Positions 1 to 10,896 are shown, counted from the stretch's first letter. The stretch: DNA of 64,000 nucleotides from Adiantum capillus-veneris (GCA_014529385.2 CM043962.1:89949680-90013679); one strand, 5' to 3'. Numbers and translations are program-made. Notes: generated by a model not told the origin, from the sequence alone.

Positions 1-193
1 AACACCCATATGATCTCGTTCGGATTGGTTTCTCCTGTAAACAAGTAGTGGGGCAAGCAATGGCCGGAATCAAGATGGGTGACAATCATGAAGAACATTT
101 GGTGCCCATAATGGCCCCTTGGGTTGAAGGTTTTTCTATAGAAGGTCCTATGGGGAGCCTTACCTACTGGTGTGAAGGTTCTAGCTAGATGTA

Positions 194-532
194 GTGGTCC
201 AGATAGATGCTTGCAATGCGGAACAACTAGTGAGGGGCATTTCTTGCTTATTCAAGGAGTGCCCAACGATTTGTGGCATGGAAGGGAAAATTTGTAAATG
301 GGCTCAAAAGACCTGGAAGATAGGGTTCTTAAAGAACGATCTCTTCCTGGGTGGGAAGGTATCCAATAGTCACGCGCTTCTGATCGGCATGCAAATTGTT
401 AGATTCTGCTACTTCAAACACGTGTGGAAGGCCAGGAACTATCAGGTCTTCAAGAACGCCCTAAAAATAGCTAGGTCCACCATAGAGATTATACAACATA
501 GCAGGGAAGTGATTGTCAGCATTGAAAAATAG
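194..532 (+). pseudogene. Possible LINE-type C-terminal relic
   Basis: The frame is open for 112 codons. Near its end it has VWKARNYQVFKN, which resembles the W-x-x-WKxRNxxVF pattern at the C-terminal zinc-binding/RNase H end of plant LINE reverse-transcriptase ORFs. No reverse-transcriptase core is visible upstream, because the window starts here. The match is short and made by eye, so this is a weak call; it could be a chance ORF. No promoter or partner gene is apparent. Confidence 0.25.
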
Positions 533-539
533 AGAAACT

Positions 540-1900
540 TTGATGAATGGAATAGGGTAATTGGTGCAGCAATGATTGGTTAGTATATGGAGCTTTAATT
601 AAGTGGAGGTTTGTTGCTTCATGTTCAACCAAGTTTCTCTCTGATGTCCTTTTCACCCGAGGAGTTCACTAAAGTATATGTAACATAGCACGTGCATTCA
701 ACATAAGGGATCTTAATTTCTTGTAAATTTACGAAAACATGTGCACAAGAGGGATATAAGGGGTAATTAAAATCAATTTTGGTGAACTCAGGTGATGTAA
801 GAAAATATTAGTTAGTGAACATATCGAGCCTTTCCAGTGTCGTGGGGTGGCTTCCCTATTAGTCGATGCATCTATGATTATTTGGAGACGTCATGGCTCG
901 ACACAAGCATGACTAGAATTTGTAATTTTTTGGTTGTGATAATATAATGCACTCACCATTTTGAGTTTTGAAGAAAAAAAGATGTATTAGTGCCCTAGAA
1001 ATAATAGATGCAAATGTACACTAGGGAGGCATACAAAGGGGAGCAGCCGCTCCACCCTCATTCTGTTTTGGCACTGGGAGAGGCCTCCCTCCCACCTCTC
1101 CCATGGGATGCAAAGGTGTCTTGGATCAAGCCTACGTGCGATTGGCAAGGGATTGTGGCATGGTAGGATGCATCCCTTGGTGGAAGCAATCTCTATAGGG
1201 AAGGACCTGGTCCCCTCTTTGGCCAAGGATTTGTAGGTTGGTCTTGGTTTGCTGGTTCCCAACGGGTCAGTGAGTGGCAGGCGCCATCCACTTGTTGGCA
1301 TCGATCAATGTCGGATGGGAGCATGGCCCTTGTGATGACCTTGACGATGGTGCATGGCTCACTAAGTGCAATAACTCTTTATTGTTGATCTCCTTGTGGT
1401 TGTTCAGATCTAGCTCCTTCTAGGTGGTCCTTGGTCGTTGGAGTCTCTTCGGTTGGTTGATGGAGTTCATGACTCCACCCATATTCGACGATATTTAAAA
1501 GATGCATTGGTTCTCAACTCCCATACTAAATATACCATATGAGAATAAGATATTTGATGTGCATATTGATATCTTATCCATTAGATGTGTATTGGAATAG
1601 CTAGATGAATGTAACATGCATTTTTCAATCTGGTATGCAAGTAAATACATGTCTATTCTCTATTAAAATGGTACTAGATGGTATGGAAGTATTACAAGTC
1701 TTAACGATCATTGCACAATTGGATGTAGAAATCCAATGCTTTTATCTTCCAAATTAATTAACCAAAATGCCGTGTTCAAGCTACTTGGAAAACTTATGAT
1801 GGAATATATCTCTTATGTATAGAACTCCAAGAGTAAAGCTTCTCCTTGAGTATAGGCTCATAAAACTATAACAAGTTTTCACTTTTCTTAGGATCAAATT
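540..1900. other. Non-coding, no recognised gene
   Basis: Only short ORFs are present and none has a recognisable motif. The minus-strand ORF at 987-1301 is Pro/Leu/Arg-rich and shows no domain. Nothing else can be supported here. Confidence 0.5.
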
Positions 1901-1909
1901 ATTAATCGA

Positions 1910-2080
1910 CTCAAATGGATTGGCGCATATTGGCCATCAATGAGGCAAGATGCCCAAAAGTATGTAGAGCAACGTCAACAATGATGTAAAGTATCTCCCA
2001 CACCATCCCCTACATTGTTTTAGATTATGGTGGTACCTGAGTGGGGTAAATATCTAGTTGAGTTTCTTTCAAGCAAAACG
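1910..2080 (+). pseudogene. Ty3/gypsy integrase zinc-binding relic
   Basis: Read forward from 1916, the sequence gives WIGAYWPSMRQDAQKYVEQ, followed by a stop and then CKVSPTPSP. This matches the second half of the HHCC zinc-binding domain of gypsy integrases (form: aG-YWPTMxxDaxxYVxxCxxCQ). The first Cys of the CxxC pair is lost and a TGA interrupts the frame. No flanking domain is intact, so this is a decayed fragment. Confidence 0.45.
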
Positions 2081-2136
2081 TTTCTTGACAAAATACAAAA
2101 CATAAACAATGAAATATTGAGACTGAGGCTCAAAAT

Positions 2137-2502
2137 GAGGCTATGATGATCATTTGCATAGGTGATTGAGAGATACCCCTCCCTAGGGGTCTATGCACAA
2201 AATATACAGTTTACTCATTTATACAATTTTTAATATACATCAAAGTTACGGAAGCATTTGCATAGAGGAGGAGTTCTCAACGTCCAACCTAACATGGAGT
2301 TTAGGCCATGCTAGGTTATGATGCTATGAGGCTATGATGATCATTTGAATAGGTGATTGAGAGATACCCCTCCCTAGGGGTCTCTGCTCAAAATATACAA
2401 TTTACACATTTATACAATTTTCAATACACATCAAAGTTACGGAAGCATTTGCATAGGGGAGGAGTTCTCAACGTCCAACCTAGCATGGAGTTTAGACCAT
2501 GC
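2137..2502 (+). repeat. 191-bp tandem duplication
   Basis: Two direct copies of about 175 bp lie at 2137-2311 and 2328-2502, with a period of 191 bp. They differ at only a few sites (for example catttgcata against catttgaata). Neither contains a recognised gene. Confidence 0.85.
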
Positions 2503-2609
2503 GCAGGACTGCATCCAGAGGCACCTAGCCACTAGAGCTACCCCTGCATGTGTGTTATGGATGAAAGTCTACTCAAGAAAAAATAACATTGTATGTGTAC
2601 ACCGCATTG

Positions 2610-2611
<2 letters not shown>

Positions 2612-2670
<59 letters not shown>
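2612..2670. repeat. (GA)n microsatellite
   Basis: An uninterrupted GA dinucleotide run of about 59 bp. It is one of many GA tracts in the window. Confidence 0.95.
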
Positions 2671-2675
<5 letters not shown>

Positions 2676-2713
2676 AGTGGAGGATGAAATAGAGTGCACA
2701 GAGACATGAGTGC

Positions 2714-2823
2714 ACAGAGACATGAGAGAATGGCAATAGAGAATTTTTAAATTCTCTATCTGAATGAAACAGAGACATGAGAGAATGGCAATAGAGAATT
2801 TTTAAATTCCCTATCTGAATGAA
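2714..2823 (+). repeat. 55-bp tandem duplication with near-palindrome
   Basis: Two adjacent copies with a 55-bp period begin acagagacatgag and differ at about one base. Each holds a near-palindrome, agagaatttttaaattctct, which could form a short hairpin. Confidence 0.85.
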
Positions 2824-2839
2824 ACAGGCACCCATGTAT

Positions 2840-4390
2840 TAATGCACTAACAAAATCTGGGTATACTATAACAACAAAAATAAGTATAAACAAATAACTA
2901 GCAGAGCATTGGACCATGTGTAGGGATTGACTAGTCCACCCATCCACTTCTGCTCTACTACGGACAAAGAGAATTTCACTTCGCCGGGAGCGAGCCAAAA
3001 CATCTCTAGCCTTCCTGAGGGAGACATAGGCTAAGGTCGCTTCACGTCCCTCTATGAACCCGAGCTCTGAAAGGATCCCAAATACCAATAGGTGGTAGTG
3101 ATCAACACCAACCATACCAGTTTAGGTGCCATGTCTCTTCGATGCGCAGCATCGAAAGTCTAGGAAAAACCAAGGCAAGATCCCCGACGTGTTAGCCTTG
3201 TAGGTCATTCAACCCCCGATTAACCGCGTAGATGAGCCTAACAGAAAAAGAAGACCTAGACAACACCCCCAATCCAGCAAATCCTAAGGTCAATGACCCT
3301 TTTATCTAAAGCTAAGCGATATAGGTAATCCTAGTCTTGTAGGACGCTGCCATGCGAAACATAACATGTGAGTCCAGTCACAATAGCATCCATCATATGC
3401 AGAAACAATCTTCTCCAAGCAGCTAGACTTTACAAGGTCTCTACCCTTACACCTCTACCTTAAACCATCTAAATCACTTCATGATTCAATCCCAAAAACA
3501 TAACCCATAACCCAATCACATCACAGGGGTGAGCACTCTACCCAACTTGGGGTGAGGCATGCCAATGGTTGCAAAAATTTCGGTAGCATAACCATGTCTA
3601 GAAAAAAAAACCAAGAGCCACACCGGCTTCCACCATAAAATCAAAACCATAATCCATGAGGGATATTAGGCCTTAACCATAATTCATATTCACATTGAAC
3701 CAACTCCCACACTTGAAGTTTGACATATCCACTACATAAATATGAGTCCACACATATGGCCCTTAAGACATGAACCTTTTATGCATAAAATGAGTGCAAC
3801 AAAAAGCTAAACATGATATAAAAATCCAATATTGACAACATCCAGTCATGCAAGTGGATGCATCATATTTGCACTTCACCCCTCTAGCACATAGAGCTGG
3901 TTTTGACCTAGAAATGTGGAAAGCAATGATATCCATGCAGATGAGGCATCCACATTTATCCGTAAGGCTCCATACATCATGTGATATCATTCCATCACCA
4001 TAAACATGATGCAAAACAACTTCGACCCTTAGGTCATCCATAAACCATAACTTCACACATATACAAAAAACAAAAATTTTCCATTTTTCGAGAGCGTATA
4101 TAACATGAAAATGAAAGTGTTTGACCTCAAACCAATGCATCAATCTTAGCTCCATAATATAAACTAACACTCCATCTCATCACTTTGCCCATATGATACT
4201 CATACAACAAATGGTAACACAAAAAGAAAGCCACTTTATTCATATCTGCCTATGCGGTTCAGGTTGACGAACCATATACCCTCACATAAGTTTATGGACA
4301 TATAATACTTGAAATCAACTCACCAAAATAAATTATAAATCATGTAAACAACTTGGTTAACTCATGAAGTCATATGGCACTTCCCCTAGG
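2840..4390. other. Non-coding, no recognised gene
   Basis: Several minus-strand ORFs of up to 135 codons occur (for example 3763-4170 and 2756-3115), but none has a domain I recognise. There is a small perfect hairpin near 3137-3156 (ttcgatgc, gca, gcatcgaa). The region may be old retroelement leader or LTR sequence, but I cannot show this. Confidence 0.4.
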
Positions 4391-4393
4391 TAT

Positions 4394-4554
4394 CACCCCT
4401 ACACGCCTAGGTATACCCGATTATGGAATGATTACGGGTAACCTAGGCATGTAGCACCCCTACACACCTAGGTATACCCGATTATGGAATGATTACGGGT
4501 AACCTAGGCATGTAGCACCCCTACACGCCTAGGTATACCCGATTATGGAATGAT
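4394..4554. repeat. 61-bp tandem repeat, each unit an inverted repeat
   Basis: There are 2.6 copies at 4394, 4455 and 4516, near-identical and with a 61-bp period. Each full unit has complementary arms (gcctaggt-a-tacccg and cgggta-a-cctaggc) around a loop of about 15 nt, so the array is a string of potential hairpins. Confidence 0.85.
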
Positions 4555-5280
4555 TAATAACTCGCATACCCAAGGTGATAATGGAGACCTAAATAAATTT
4601 ATCATCAATTTTAATCAAGATTTTCAATTGTCTAAGTGGGTTTGCCCATCCAATGAATCTATATAGTGGTTCTCCAAAGAGCCTGGGGTCCAAAATTTTG
4701 ACTAAGTGCAGTGGGTAGCACACTTGTGCGTGAATTTCACATCATGATATCAAAAAGAGAAAATGTTCTAAATGATGTGTTTTATCTCTAGTTTAAAGGG
4801 TTCGGGCTGATTCATAACGGTTTGTGAGTTATGACCAAACAATGTTCCTACCGCTTCTATGACGTGAAACGAAAAGCACTTTTTATGCATGCACTTGATC
4901 ATAAACACATCGTGTGCATAAATCAGTGTGTTAAACATGATGAAATAATTATGGGACAACTTTGTACGCACTCAGAAAATCCATACATAGACTCCAGCCT
5001 TTTCTAAAAACATGGCATAGGTTTTGGCAGTTCACTCTCCCACTTACCATTCAATTTTTACATTGAAACTTACTAATTGAACAATATCCAAGCAAATATT
5101 GAAACCGTGACTAGACTCTGTCACATCGTGTTGTCCCGACATAATTATCACTTTCTCGTACTGCCCCGGCGTATTTATGGTACTGCTTTCGTAAAAATCC
5201 CGTTTGATCCCGTTTTTGCTCCGATCATTTTTAAATTCGACGGAGACTAAAATTATTATTTTCATGATTAGGTCATCCTA
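4555..5280. other. Non-coding, no recognised gene
   Basis: Short minus-strand ORFs (4768-4971, 5044-5265) show no motif. I see nothing else. Confidence 0.4.
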
Positions 5281-5284
5281 AAAA

Positions 5285-5630
5285 GCACGTTGCTTTTCAA
5301 AAACACCAAAAACACGAAAAGCTTAAAATAGCATAAAACGCAAAAGAAAAAATCTAAAATTTAACCACGGGTTTCCCTTGTCCAATGGAATAAGAAAGCG
5401 GATTTCCTTTTCACTACAAAACACTGAAAATCATGAAAAACTAAAAATAGCGTGAAAAACGCTCGAAAAGAAATTTTTTACAAAATTGAACCATAGATTC
5501 CTTGGAACTTGCAAGTTAAGAATCTGGCCCTGCTTTTTGCAAAAAAACACCTAAAAGCATAAAAATCCTAAAAAAGAAAAAAATAGCGAATTTTCTCAAA
5601 ACTGAAGCAAACGTGCGTCTAACCTAGTGG
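5285..5630. repeat. Degenerate A-rich repeats of about 120 bp
   Basis: Three loosely similar blocks share the order aaaacac, aaaagcat, taaaaatagcg, gaaaagaaa and then a less A-rich spacer. Repeats like this occur in plant gypsy LTRs, but no TG/CA ends or primer site were found, so assignment to an LTR is inference. Confidence 0.35.
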
Positions 5631-5833
5631 AACATGGCAACGACGTAGATTTTCACTTTCGAACCTTATAATACTGTCAAACAAGCATTCTTAATGAAAA
5701 TATGGAAAAATGAATATTGGAATGTATTTTTCTTATTTTTAAAAGAGACACAAAATTTGGGGATCTTAAAGTGATCTAAAGACAAAAAACATTGCTTATG
5801 TAATGAAGATGAATATATCCCTATCTTAGAACA

Positions 5834-6190
5834 AACAAATGTGAGATTAACAAGGGCAACTTTTTAGTAGATACAATTGTAAGATTGATAATGATGCCTA
5901 AAATATGGTGGCTAACAAATGCGAGATTAACAAGGGCAACTTTTTAGTAGATACAATTGTAAGATTGATAATGATGCCTAAAATATGGTGGCTAACTCTA
6001 TTCAGTGATCTCAAAGAGTCCATAGACCTTGGGAAATTCATTTGCATTGTGCATAATGAGGTCACTTTTTAGTAAAAACAACTGTAATATTGATAATGAT
6101 GCCTAAAATATGGTGGCCAACCCTATTCTGGGATCTCAAAGAGTCCATAGAGCTTGGGAAATGAATTTACATTGTGCATTATGGGCATAT
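5834..6190 (+). repeat. Nested tandem duplications (80-bp and 125-bp periods)
   Basis: A segment beginning aacaaatg is repeated at 5834-5913 and 5914-5993. A longer unit, from tttttagtag through the cattgtgcat end, recurs at 5941-6064 and, more diverged, at 6066-6190. The last copy leads directly into the integrase relic, so the duplicated material is probably integrase-derived. Confidence 0.8.
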
Positions 6191-6530
6191 AGAGTACATG
6201 CAAAATTGCCTTAAACACTACTCCATTATATCTAGTCTACGAACTTGATTTCATACTACCTAGGGACTTTTCATTGCCCACCTTGAAAGTAATGCATCGA
6301 CTTGAATGGAAAAGACATGACTTGTGAGAAAGGCTCGGAGAAATAACAAAAACTAGAGAGCAAAGACTAGTAGCTATTGTTGACATCTATGCACAAAAAA
6401 ATTTAAGCAAAAAACAATCCTTTGACTCTCACAAAATAATGAAGGAGTTTGAGAAAGGAGACCTAGTCTTAGAGTACACCCTTAAGCAGCATATTCGTGT
6501 GAAAGGACCATATTATCATATGCGATAGAA
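6156..6530 (+). pseudogene. Ty3/gypsy integrase C-terminal relic
   Basis: Two overlapping frames, joined by a frameshift near 6232, read LHCALWAYRVHAK, then TTPLYLVYELDFILP, IVDIYAQKN and FEKGDLVLEYTLKQ. These match in order the integrase core end and C-terminal domain of the gypsy element at 27430-27903 in this window (LHIALWAY, TTPFSLVFGINVILP, IAGIYAQKK, FQKGDYVLMYTIKQ). One further stop (TGA) lies in the second frame. No reverse transcriptase is preserved nearby. Confidence 0.65.
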
Positions 6531-6540
6531 GATGTCTCAC

Positions 6541-6915
6541 TAAGAGGAGTCATCATGCTTGCAACTTTGGGACATCGCAATAGGATCTATCACTTGTAGA
6601 TATATGCCAACTCACTCATCTTGATGAACTATAACATGAGGATTTTGGTTGGTTAAAAAATGGGTCATACTGAAAGAGCTTTGACCAATGCAGATGAAAT
6701 CATGAAGAGCTACATTCTTACCTTCTTTATTGGCTTTAGTTATTCTAAACATGCCCCAATGTAGCACAAATAAGTACACCCCCTACTTCAACAATGTGTC
6801 CTCTTAGGCTTTCATGCATGAAAGTAAAAAGGCCACTTCCTGGTGAACGAGCATGCCCTTCCCACTCAGAAAGAGTCAAAGTGGTTGAAGCTTGAAGTTA
6901 AGTGCATACCTAAGT
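6541..6915. other. Non-coding, no recognised gene
   Basis: No ORF with a recognisable domain. The stretch separates the integrase relic from the minus-strand CACTA fragment. Confidence 0.4.
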
Positions 6916-7460
6916 CTAGTAGCTCTTCCTCCAAGGTTGTTGTAAGATCACCATAATGCTGGTCGAAAACTGCAACGCCGCGAGCTGGTGAATTTGCTGT
7001 CTCATCGCAGTTCCGACTCTATCCATGTCAACAGAACCGTCTACCCATATAGTATAGACCTTGGAGGCACTAGGATCGTGTGCCCCCCAAGGTGTCCGAG
7101 GTGTGCGAAGAGGTGTGTCGAGAGGTGTGCCTGGGTAGGATGAGGGTCCTGAGCGAGGAGGGGTTGAAGCATCTGTGGAGCTCGGAGGCATGGTACCCGT
7201 GCCTCTGGCTACCCAGTACTGAGACACGTCTGTCATCTGATTGGGCGTCGTTCGTGTGACGAAGCCCATAAATGCATCTGCACTCATAGAAGCGGGATCT
7301 GGATACTGGTCTGCCATACTAAAGTCCTGCACAAAGAAAGTAAAAGAAAGCGTCAGAACACCTTTGTTTAAATTAAGAAAGAGCTTAATTTTAAATCAGC
7401 ATCTTCACACAAACACTTACAGGTCTCGACTAGTGAGGCATCATCGATAGCGCCTACATC
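6916..7460 (-). pseudogene. CACTA second-gene fragment, captured
   Basis: On the minus strand, the ORF starting MADQYPDPASMSADAFMGF is homologous to the second gene of the CACTA element at 14656-15262 (MADEIPDPASMSTDAFMGF). The shared part includes the Pro-rich stretch, TPRTPWGAH and the DGSVD-DRVGT segment. The homology also covers the upstream intron (about 7329-7427, donor gtaagtgtttgtgtgaag, acceptor tttgtgcag) and the preceding DDASLVE-coding sequence. The copy is shorter in the Pro-rich region and stops matching near 6955. It is joined at its 5' side to a copia gag start rather than to a transposase. Confidence 0.75.
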
Positions 7461-7462
7461 CT

Positions 7463-7622
7463 CAAAACCAGGACGTACATCAATGCCCTACACAATGCTC
7501 TAGACACCCTTTGACACAAGAACATATTGCATCATATAAGCCCACATAGTGTATTTGTCCCCATCCAACCTGTCCTCAGCAGCAAACATCTTGAACACAT
7601 CTGTGTTGTTGTTGTCAGCCAT
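7463..7622 (-). pseudogene. Ty1/copia gag N-terminal fragment
   Basis: A minus-strand ATG at 7620-7622 opens MADNNNTDVFKMFAAEDRL, followed by DGDKYTMWAYMMQYVLVSKGV. This is the typical N-terminus of copia Gag (UBN2/DUF4219-type, LxGxNYxxWxxxMxxxL). Two in-frame TAG codons follow, and the coding sequence then runs into CACTA homology near 7446-7460. A copia primer-binding site and LTR lie directly upstream, so this is the true 5' start of a minus-strand copia element. Confidence 0.75.
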
Positions 7623-7969
7623 GGTAAATGCTTCACCTGATGTGAAAACTGCCTGAAAATAGGAGAAACGGAGCGGGAACAACCTGTGCTATATAGCACA
7701 AACCGTAGAAGACTATAAGGCACCTGTTATACAGAAAATGACACTGACAGAAATTCTGCACAAAATGACGAAATAGCCTGTGCAATACTGCTTGTAGTGG
7801 AAATGAAGGCCGAAATGAGCCCAAATCAAAATTTTGAGCAAACCAATCTCTTCGAGCTGCTCCAAAATTTTTGTCGGCCTGCGATCGCTCGCCAAAGCTC
7901 ACAGAAATCGGAGAAAGTGAGTAGGCGTGTGCTGGAGCAGCTGGCGACTAAGCTCGGGAGGGCGTGACC

Positions 7970-7984
7970 TGATCTGATACCAAT
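7970..7984 (-). other. Copia primer-binding site
   Basis: The minus strand reads TTGGTATCAGATC just inside the LTR end CCAACA. It matches the TGGTATCAGA core of plant copia primer sites complementary to initiator tRNA-Met. Confidence 0.75.
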
Positions 7985-8211
7985 TGTTGGAATTAGGGTT
8001 GCAGAGAAACACACACAGCTTGGAGAAGACGAAGGAAGCTCAAGGCACACAATGGAGAGTGTGTTACTTAGTGTGAAATGGAAAGATAGATAGCCCTAGA
8101 GTGATGGGCATATATACAATGCACGGGGGAAAAAAAATCCTAAAGAGGGAAAAAATGCCCCAGCGGTCCTAGTGTGTTCACACACATCACTACCACATGT
8201 ATAGGGTAACA
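7985..8211 (-). repeat. Copia LTR (minus-strand element)
   Basis: On the minus strand it runs TGTTACC to CCAACA, with the primer site immediately downstream. The outer end (8211) abuts plus-strand copia gag sequence. Part of the LTR, with a little gag, is tandemly duplicated to the right. The outer boundary is inferred from TG/CA ends only, because no second LTR of this family is in the window. Confidence 0.55.
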
Positions 8212-8420
8212 CACTCAAGGCGGAGCAAGTCACACACACAATGGAGAGTGTGTTACTTAGTGTGAAATGGAAAGATAGATAGCCCTAGAGTGATGGGCAT
8301 ATATACAATGCACGGGGGAAAAAAACTCCTAAAGAGGGAAAAAATGCCCCAGCGGTCCTAGTGTGTTCACACACATCACTACCACATGTATATGGTAACA
8401 CACTCAAGGCGGAGCAAGTC
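8047..8420. repeat. 189-bp tandem duplication of LTR/gag junction
   Basis: Near-identical direct copies begin at 8047 and 8236 (cacaatggagagtgtgttac). They cover most of the LTR plus the joined gag segment cactcaaggcggagcaagtc. They differ at about three or four sites, so the duplication is recent and postdates the LTR/gag join. Confidence 0.85.
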
Positions 8421-8973
8421 ACGCACAAAGTCAGCTCTTGAATGTTGGAACTGCGGCAAGAAGGGCCACGTCAAGAAGGATTGTTGGTCCAAGAAGAAGA
8501 AGGAGATAGAGTCTCAAGACAACAAGCCAACATTGGAGGCCAATGTGGCAGGTAAAGTAGAGCAAGATGCTCTAATTATCTCATTAGACAATGTGTCTAA
8601 TTCCTGCATAGTAGATTCCGGGGCTTCATTCCATGCGACACCACACAAGCAACATTTCCAAGACTACACCAAAGGTAATTTTGGGTATGTATACTTGGGA
8701 GATGATGAAGCTTGTGAGATTGTCGGCAAAGGTATATTTTTTGTCAAAACTGCTAACGGAAATAAATGGAAGCTTAAAGATGTTAGGCATGTTCCTTCTC
8801 TTCACAAAAAATTGATCTCTACAAGACAATTGGACGATGAAGGTCACAACATTGCATTCGGAAACAAACGGTGGAAGATCTCAAAGGGATCTCTGGTGGT
8901 TGTCAAAGGAGAAAAGGTTGGTACACTTCACTTGTGTACTGTTAGCATGCAACCTTCACCTTGTGCAGCAACT
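8398..8973 (+). pseudogene. Copia gag zinc knuckle and protease, 5' part
   Basis: The frame encodes CWNCGKKGHVKKDC (CX2CX4HX4C nucleocapsid knuckle) near the start. About 50 residues later comes CIVDSGASFHAT, with the DSGA active-site motif of the copia aspartic protease, and then the pre-integrase segment (DVRHVPSLHKKLISTRQL). The ORF is cut at 8973 by the CACTA insertion and continues at 16642 in the same frame if one target-site copy is ignored. The ORF that continues to 9165 is transposon-terminus sequence and not copia protein. Confidence 0.85.
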
Positions 8974-9125
8974 CACTACAACACAACATGGAGATATCGA
9001 CGTGCGTATATCGACGAAATTAGCGGGCATCGATATACGCATCGCAATGTGCGTCGATATACACGTGGAAAGACTTTATTTCCAATGCGTATATCGATGT
9101 GTAAGGCGACGCGTATAGCAACGCA
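8974..9125 (+). repeat. CACTA left terminus and subterminal repeats
   Basis: The terminal CACTAC is followed by dispersed short motifs in both orientations (tatcgacgtgcg, gcatcgatatacgc, gcgtcgatatac, gcgacgcgtatagc). In En/Spm elements such motifs are the binding sites of the second protein (TNPA). Assigning that role here is by analogy. Confidence 0.85.
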
Positions 9126-9252
9126 AAAAATTTTGGGGAAAAAAAGCAAAACCCGCGAGCAGTAGGGGCCATTTTTGCCTGCGCTCTGCTCAAATCTTGG
9201 CCTCCACCTGCTGCGCAGGTATTATGCCCCACCCCCCACCCCCCCTCTCTCT

Positions 9253-9278
9253 CTCTACATCGTGTGTGTGTGTGTGTA

Positions 9279-9342
<64 letters not shown>

Positions 9343-9355
9343 GTGTGTGTAGGAA

Positions 9356-9437
<82 letters not shown>

Positions 9438-9493
9438 GTGTGTGTGTGTGTAGGAAAGAGAGAGAGAGAGGTGTGTGTGTGTGTGTGTAGGAA

Positions 9494-9563
<70 letters not shown>

Positions 9564-9576
9564 GTGTGTGTGTGTA

Positions 9577-9641
<65 letters not shown>
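9253..9641. repeat. Compound GT/GA minisatellite
   Basis: Four or five modules each consist of a short (GT)n run, the linker aggaaa(t)agaga and a long (GA)n tract, often ending in gagcggtgtgtg. The fixed linker shows that a compound unit was amplified, not only a dinucleotide. It lies inside the CACTA element between its left end and the transposase gene. Confidence 0.9.
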
Positions 9642-9644
<3 letters not shown>

Positions 9645-9649
9645 ATTAA

Positions 9650-10085
9650 TGTATGCTTAGGAAATTAAAATTAAAGAAAAATACTTAAAGAGAGAAATGA
9701 AATGAAATGTTATATGAACGTCTTCGAAAGGCCAAAGTGACCTATGAGACATGAGACAAGAAAGTTACAATGTGATGGATCTGATACAAAGTCAGAGTAA
9801 GAAGATGACAAAATAAAATATTATGGAATCCTAAACTGCTGGGTATGGACTAAACGGCTAAACCAGCTAGCTGGGATAGGTAGATCATAGGAGATCCACC
9901 AGCTGTCACTGGCGAATCTCATCAATCTCCTCCATGGTCAGTAGTTTGACCGGGCGTTATGCATGTCGAGCCAAAGTGACGTAGCTAGATCCTCTGATGC
10001 AGCCTCTGTCAATGTTGTGTAGTCCTCCGCACTCGTGGACGTCTAGATCTCCCTAGCTCAGTCGCTCGTTCGATCAGTAGAGAGA
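9650..10085. other. CACTA internal non-coding segment
   Basis: No supported gene. This is unique-looking sequence between the minisatellite and the GA/TA tracts. Confidence 0.4.
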
Positions 10086-10097
10086 TAGGGAAGTAGA

Positions 10098-10098
10098 G

Positions 10099-10165
<67 letters not shown>

Positions 10166-10183
10166 AGAGATAGAGAAAGAGAG

Positions 10184-10278
<95 letters not shown>

Positions 10279-10430
10279 AGTGAAGAGCGAGACAGAGAGA
10301 GAGATAGGAAAATAAGGAAATAGAGAGAGAAAGAGAGATAGTGAGAGCGAGAGCGAGATCGAGAGAGAGAGAGAGAAAAAGAGATAGCGAGAGTGAGATT
10401 GAGAGAGAAAGAGAGATCGAGATCGCTTTT
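10098..10430. repeat. (GA)n, (TA)n and GA-rich tract
   Basis: (GA)n at about 10098-10160 is followed by (TA)n at about 10184-10246, (GA)n to 10275 and then degenerate GA-rich sequence to 10430. Long ORFs on the minus strand here are only Leu-Ser and Ile-Tyr repeats read from the microsatellite. Confidence 0.9.
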
Positions 10431-10896
10431 TTGAGCAAGAACCATGCAAGGCTTCTGAATCTTTCTCAAGTTGCTCATCCATCTCCACATTATCTTCTGG
10501 CTTGGACATGGAGGCCCCGTCCGGTTTACAATCAGGTAGAAAACTTTCATTGGGCTGAGAACTTCCATGGCTTGTGCATGTGGTGAAAAAAACACCAGGA
10601 TGGGCATAATACCCTTGAAAAAACCTGTGCAAAAAATTGCAAACAGACGGAACATTACAAAAATGGTCATGCTTTAATATATGATTCATCAAGTGCGGCA
10701 TTGGAAAGCTTTCTCTGACAGGCTACCTCGGAATGGAGGTAGGTGGGTTCGTAGACAGAGAAGAAACTACGGAACTAAATGAGGCAAAGGGGTTTTTTCT
10801 GCTACATGCATTGCCATGTACACCTGGGAGTGCACGTATGTGTCTACCAATATAGGATTTGACCAATAAAGACGAGATTTTGACCCGGTGGTCCTG

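Noticed and set aside
987-1301. 104-codon minus-strand ORF
   Set aside because: No motif, no neighbouring gene and no splice or promoter support.
2756-3115. 119-codon minus-strand ORF with hydrophobic stretch
   Set aside because: It crosses the 55-bp tandem duplication and shows no domain; no upstream features support a gene.
3763-4170. 135-codon minus-strand ORF, Cys/His-rich
   Set aside because: No regular Cys/His spacing and no recognisable domain; probably chance.
8974-9165. Continuation of the copia ORF to 9165
   Set aside because: Sequence after 8973 is the CACTA terminus and subterminal repeats; the open frame is accidental.
9475-9660. Glu-Arg repeat ORF
   Set aside because: It is a (GA)n read-through, not a protein.
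10009-10701. Long minus-strand ORFs rich in Leu-Ser and Ile-Tyr
   Set aside because: They are translations of (GA)n and (TA)n microsatellites with no domain and alternative frames equally open.
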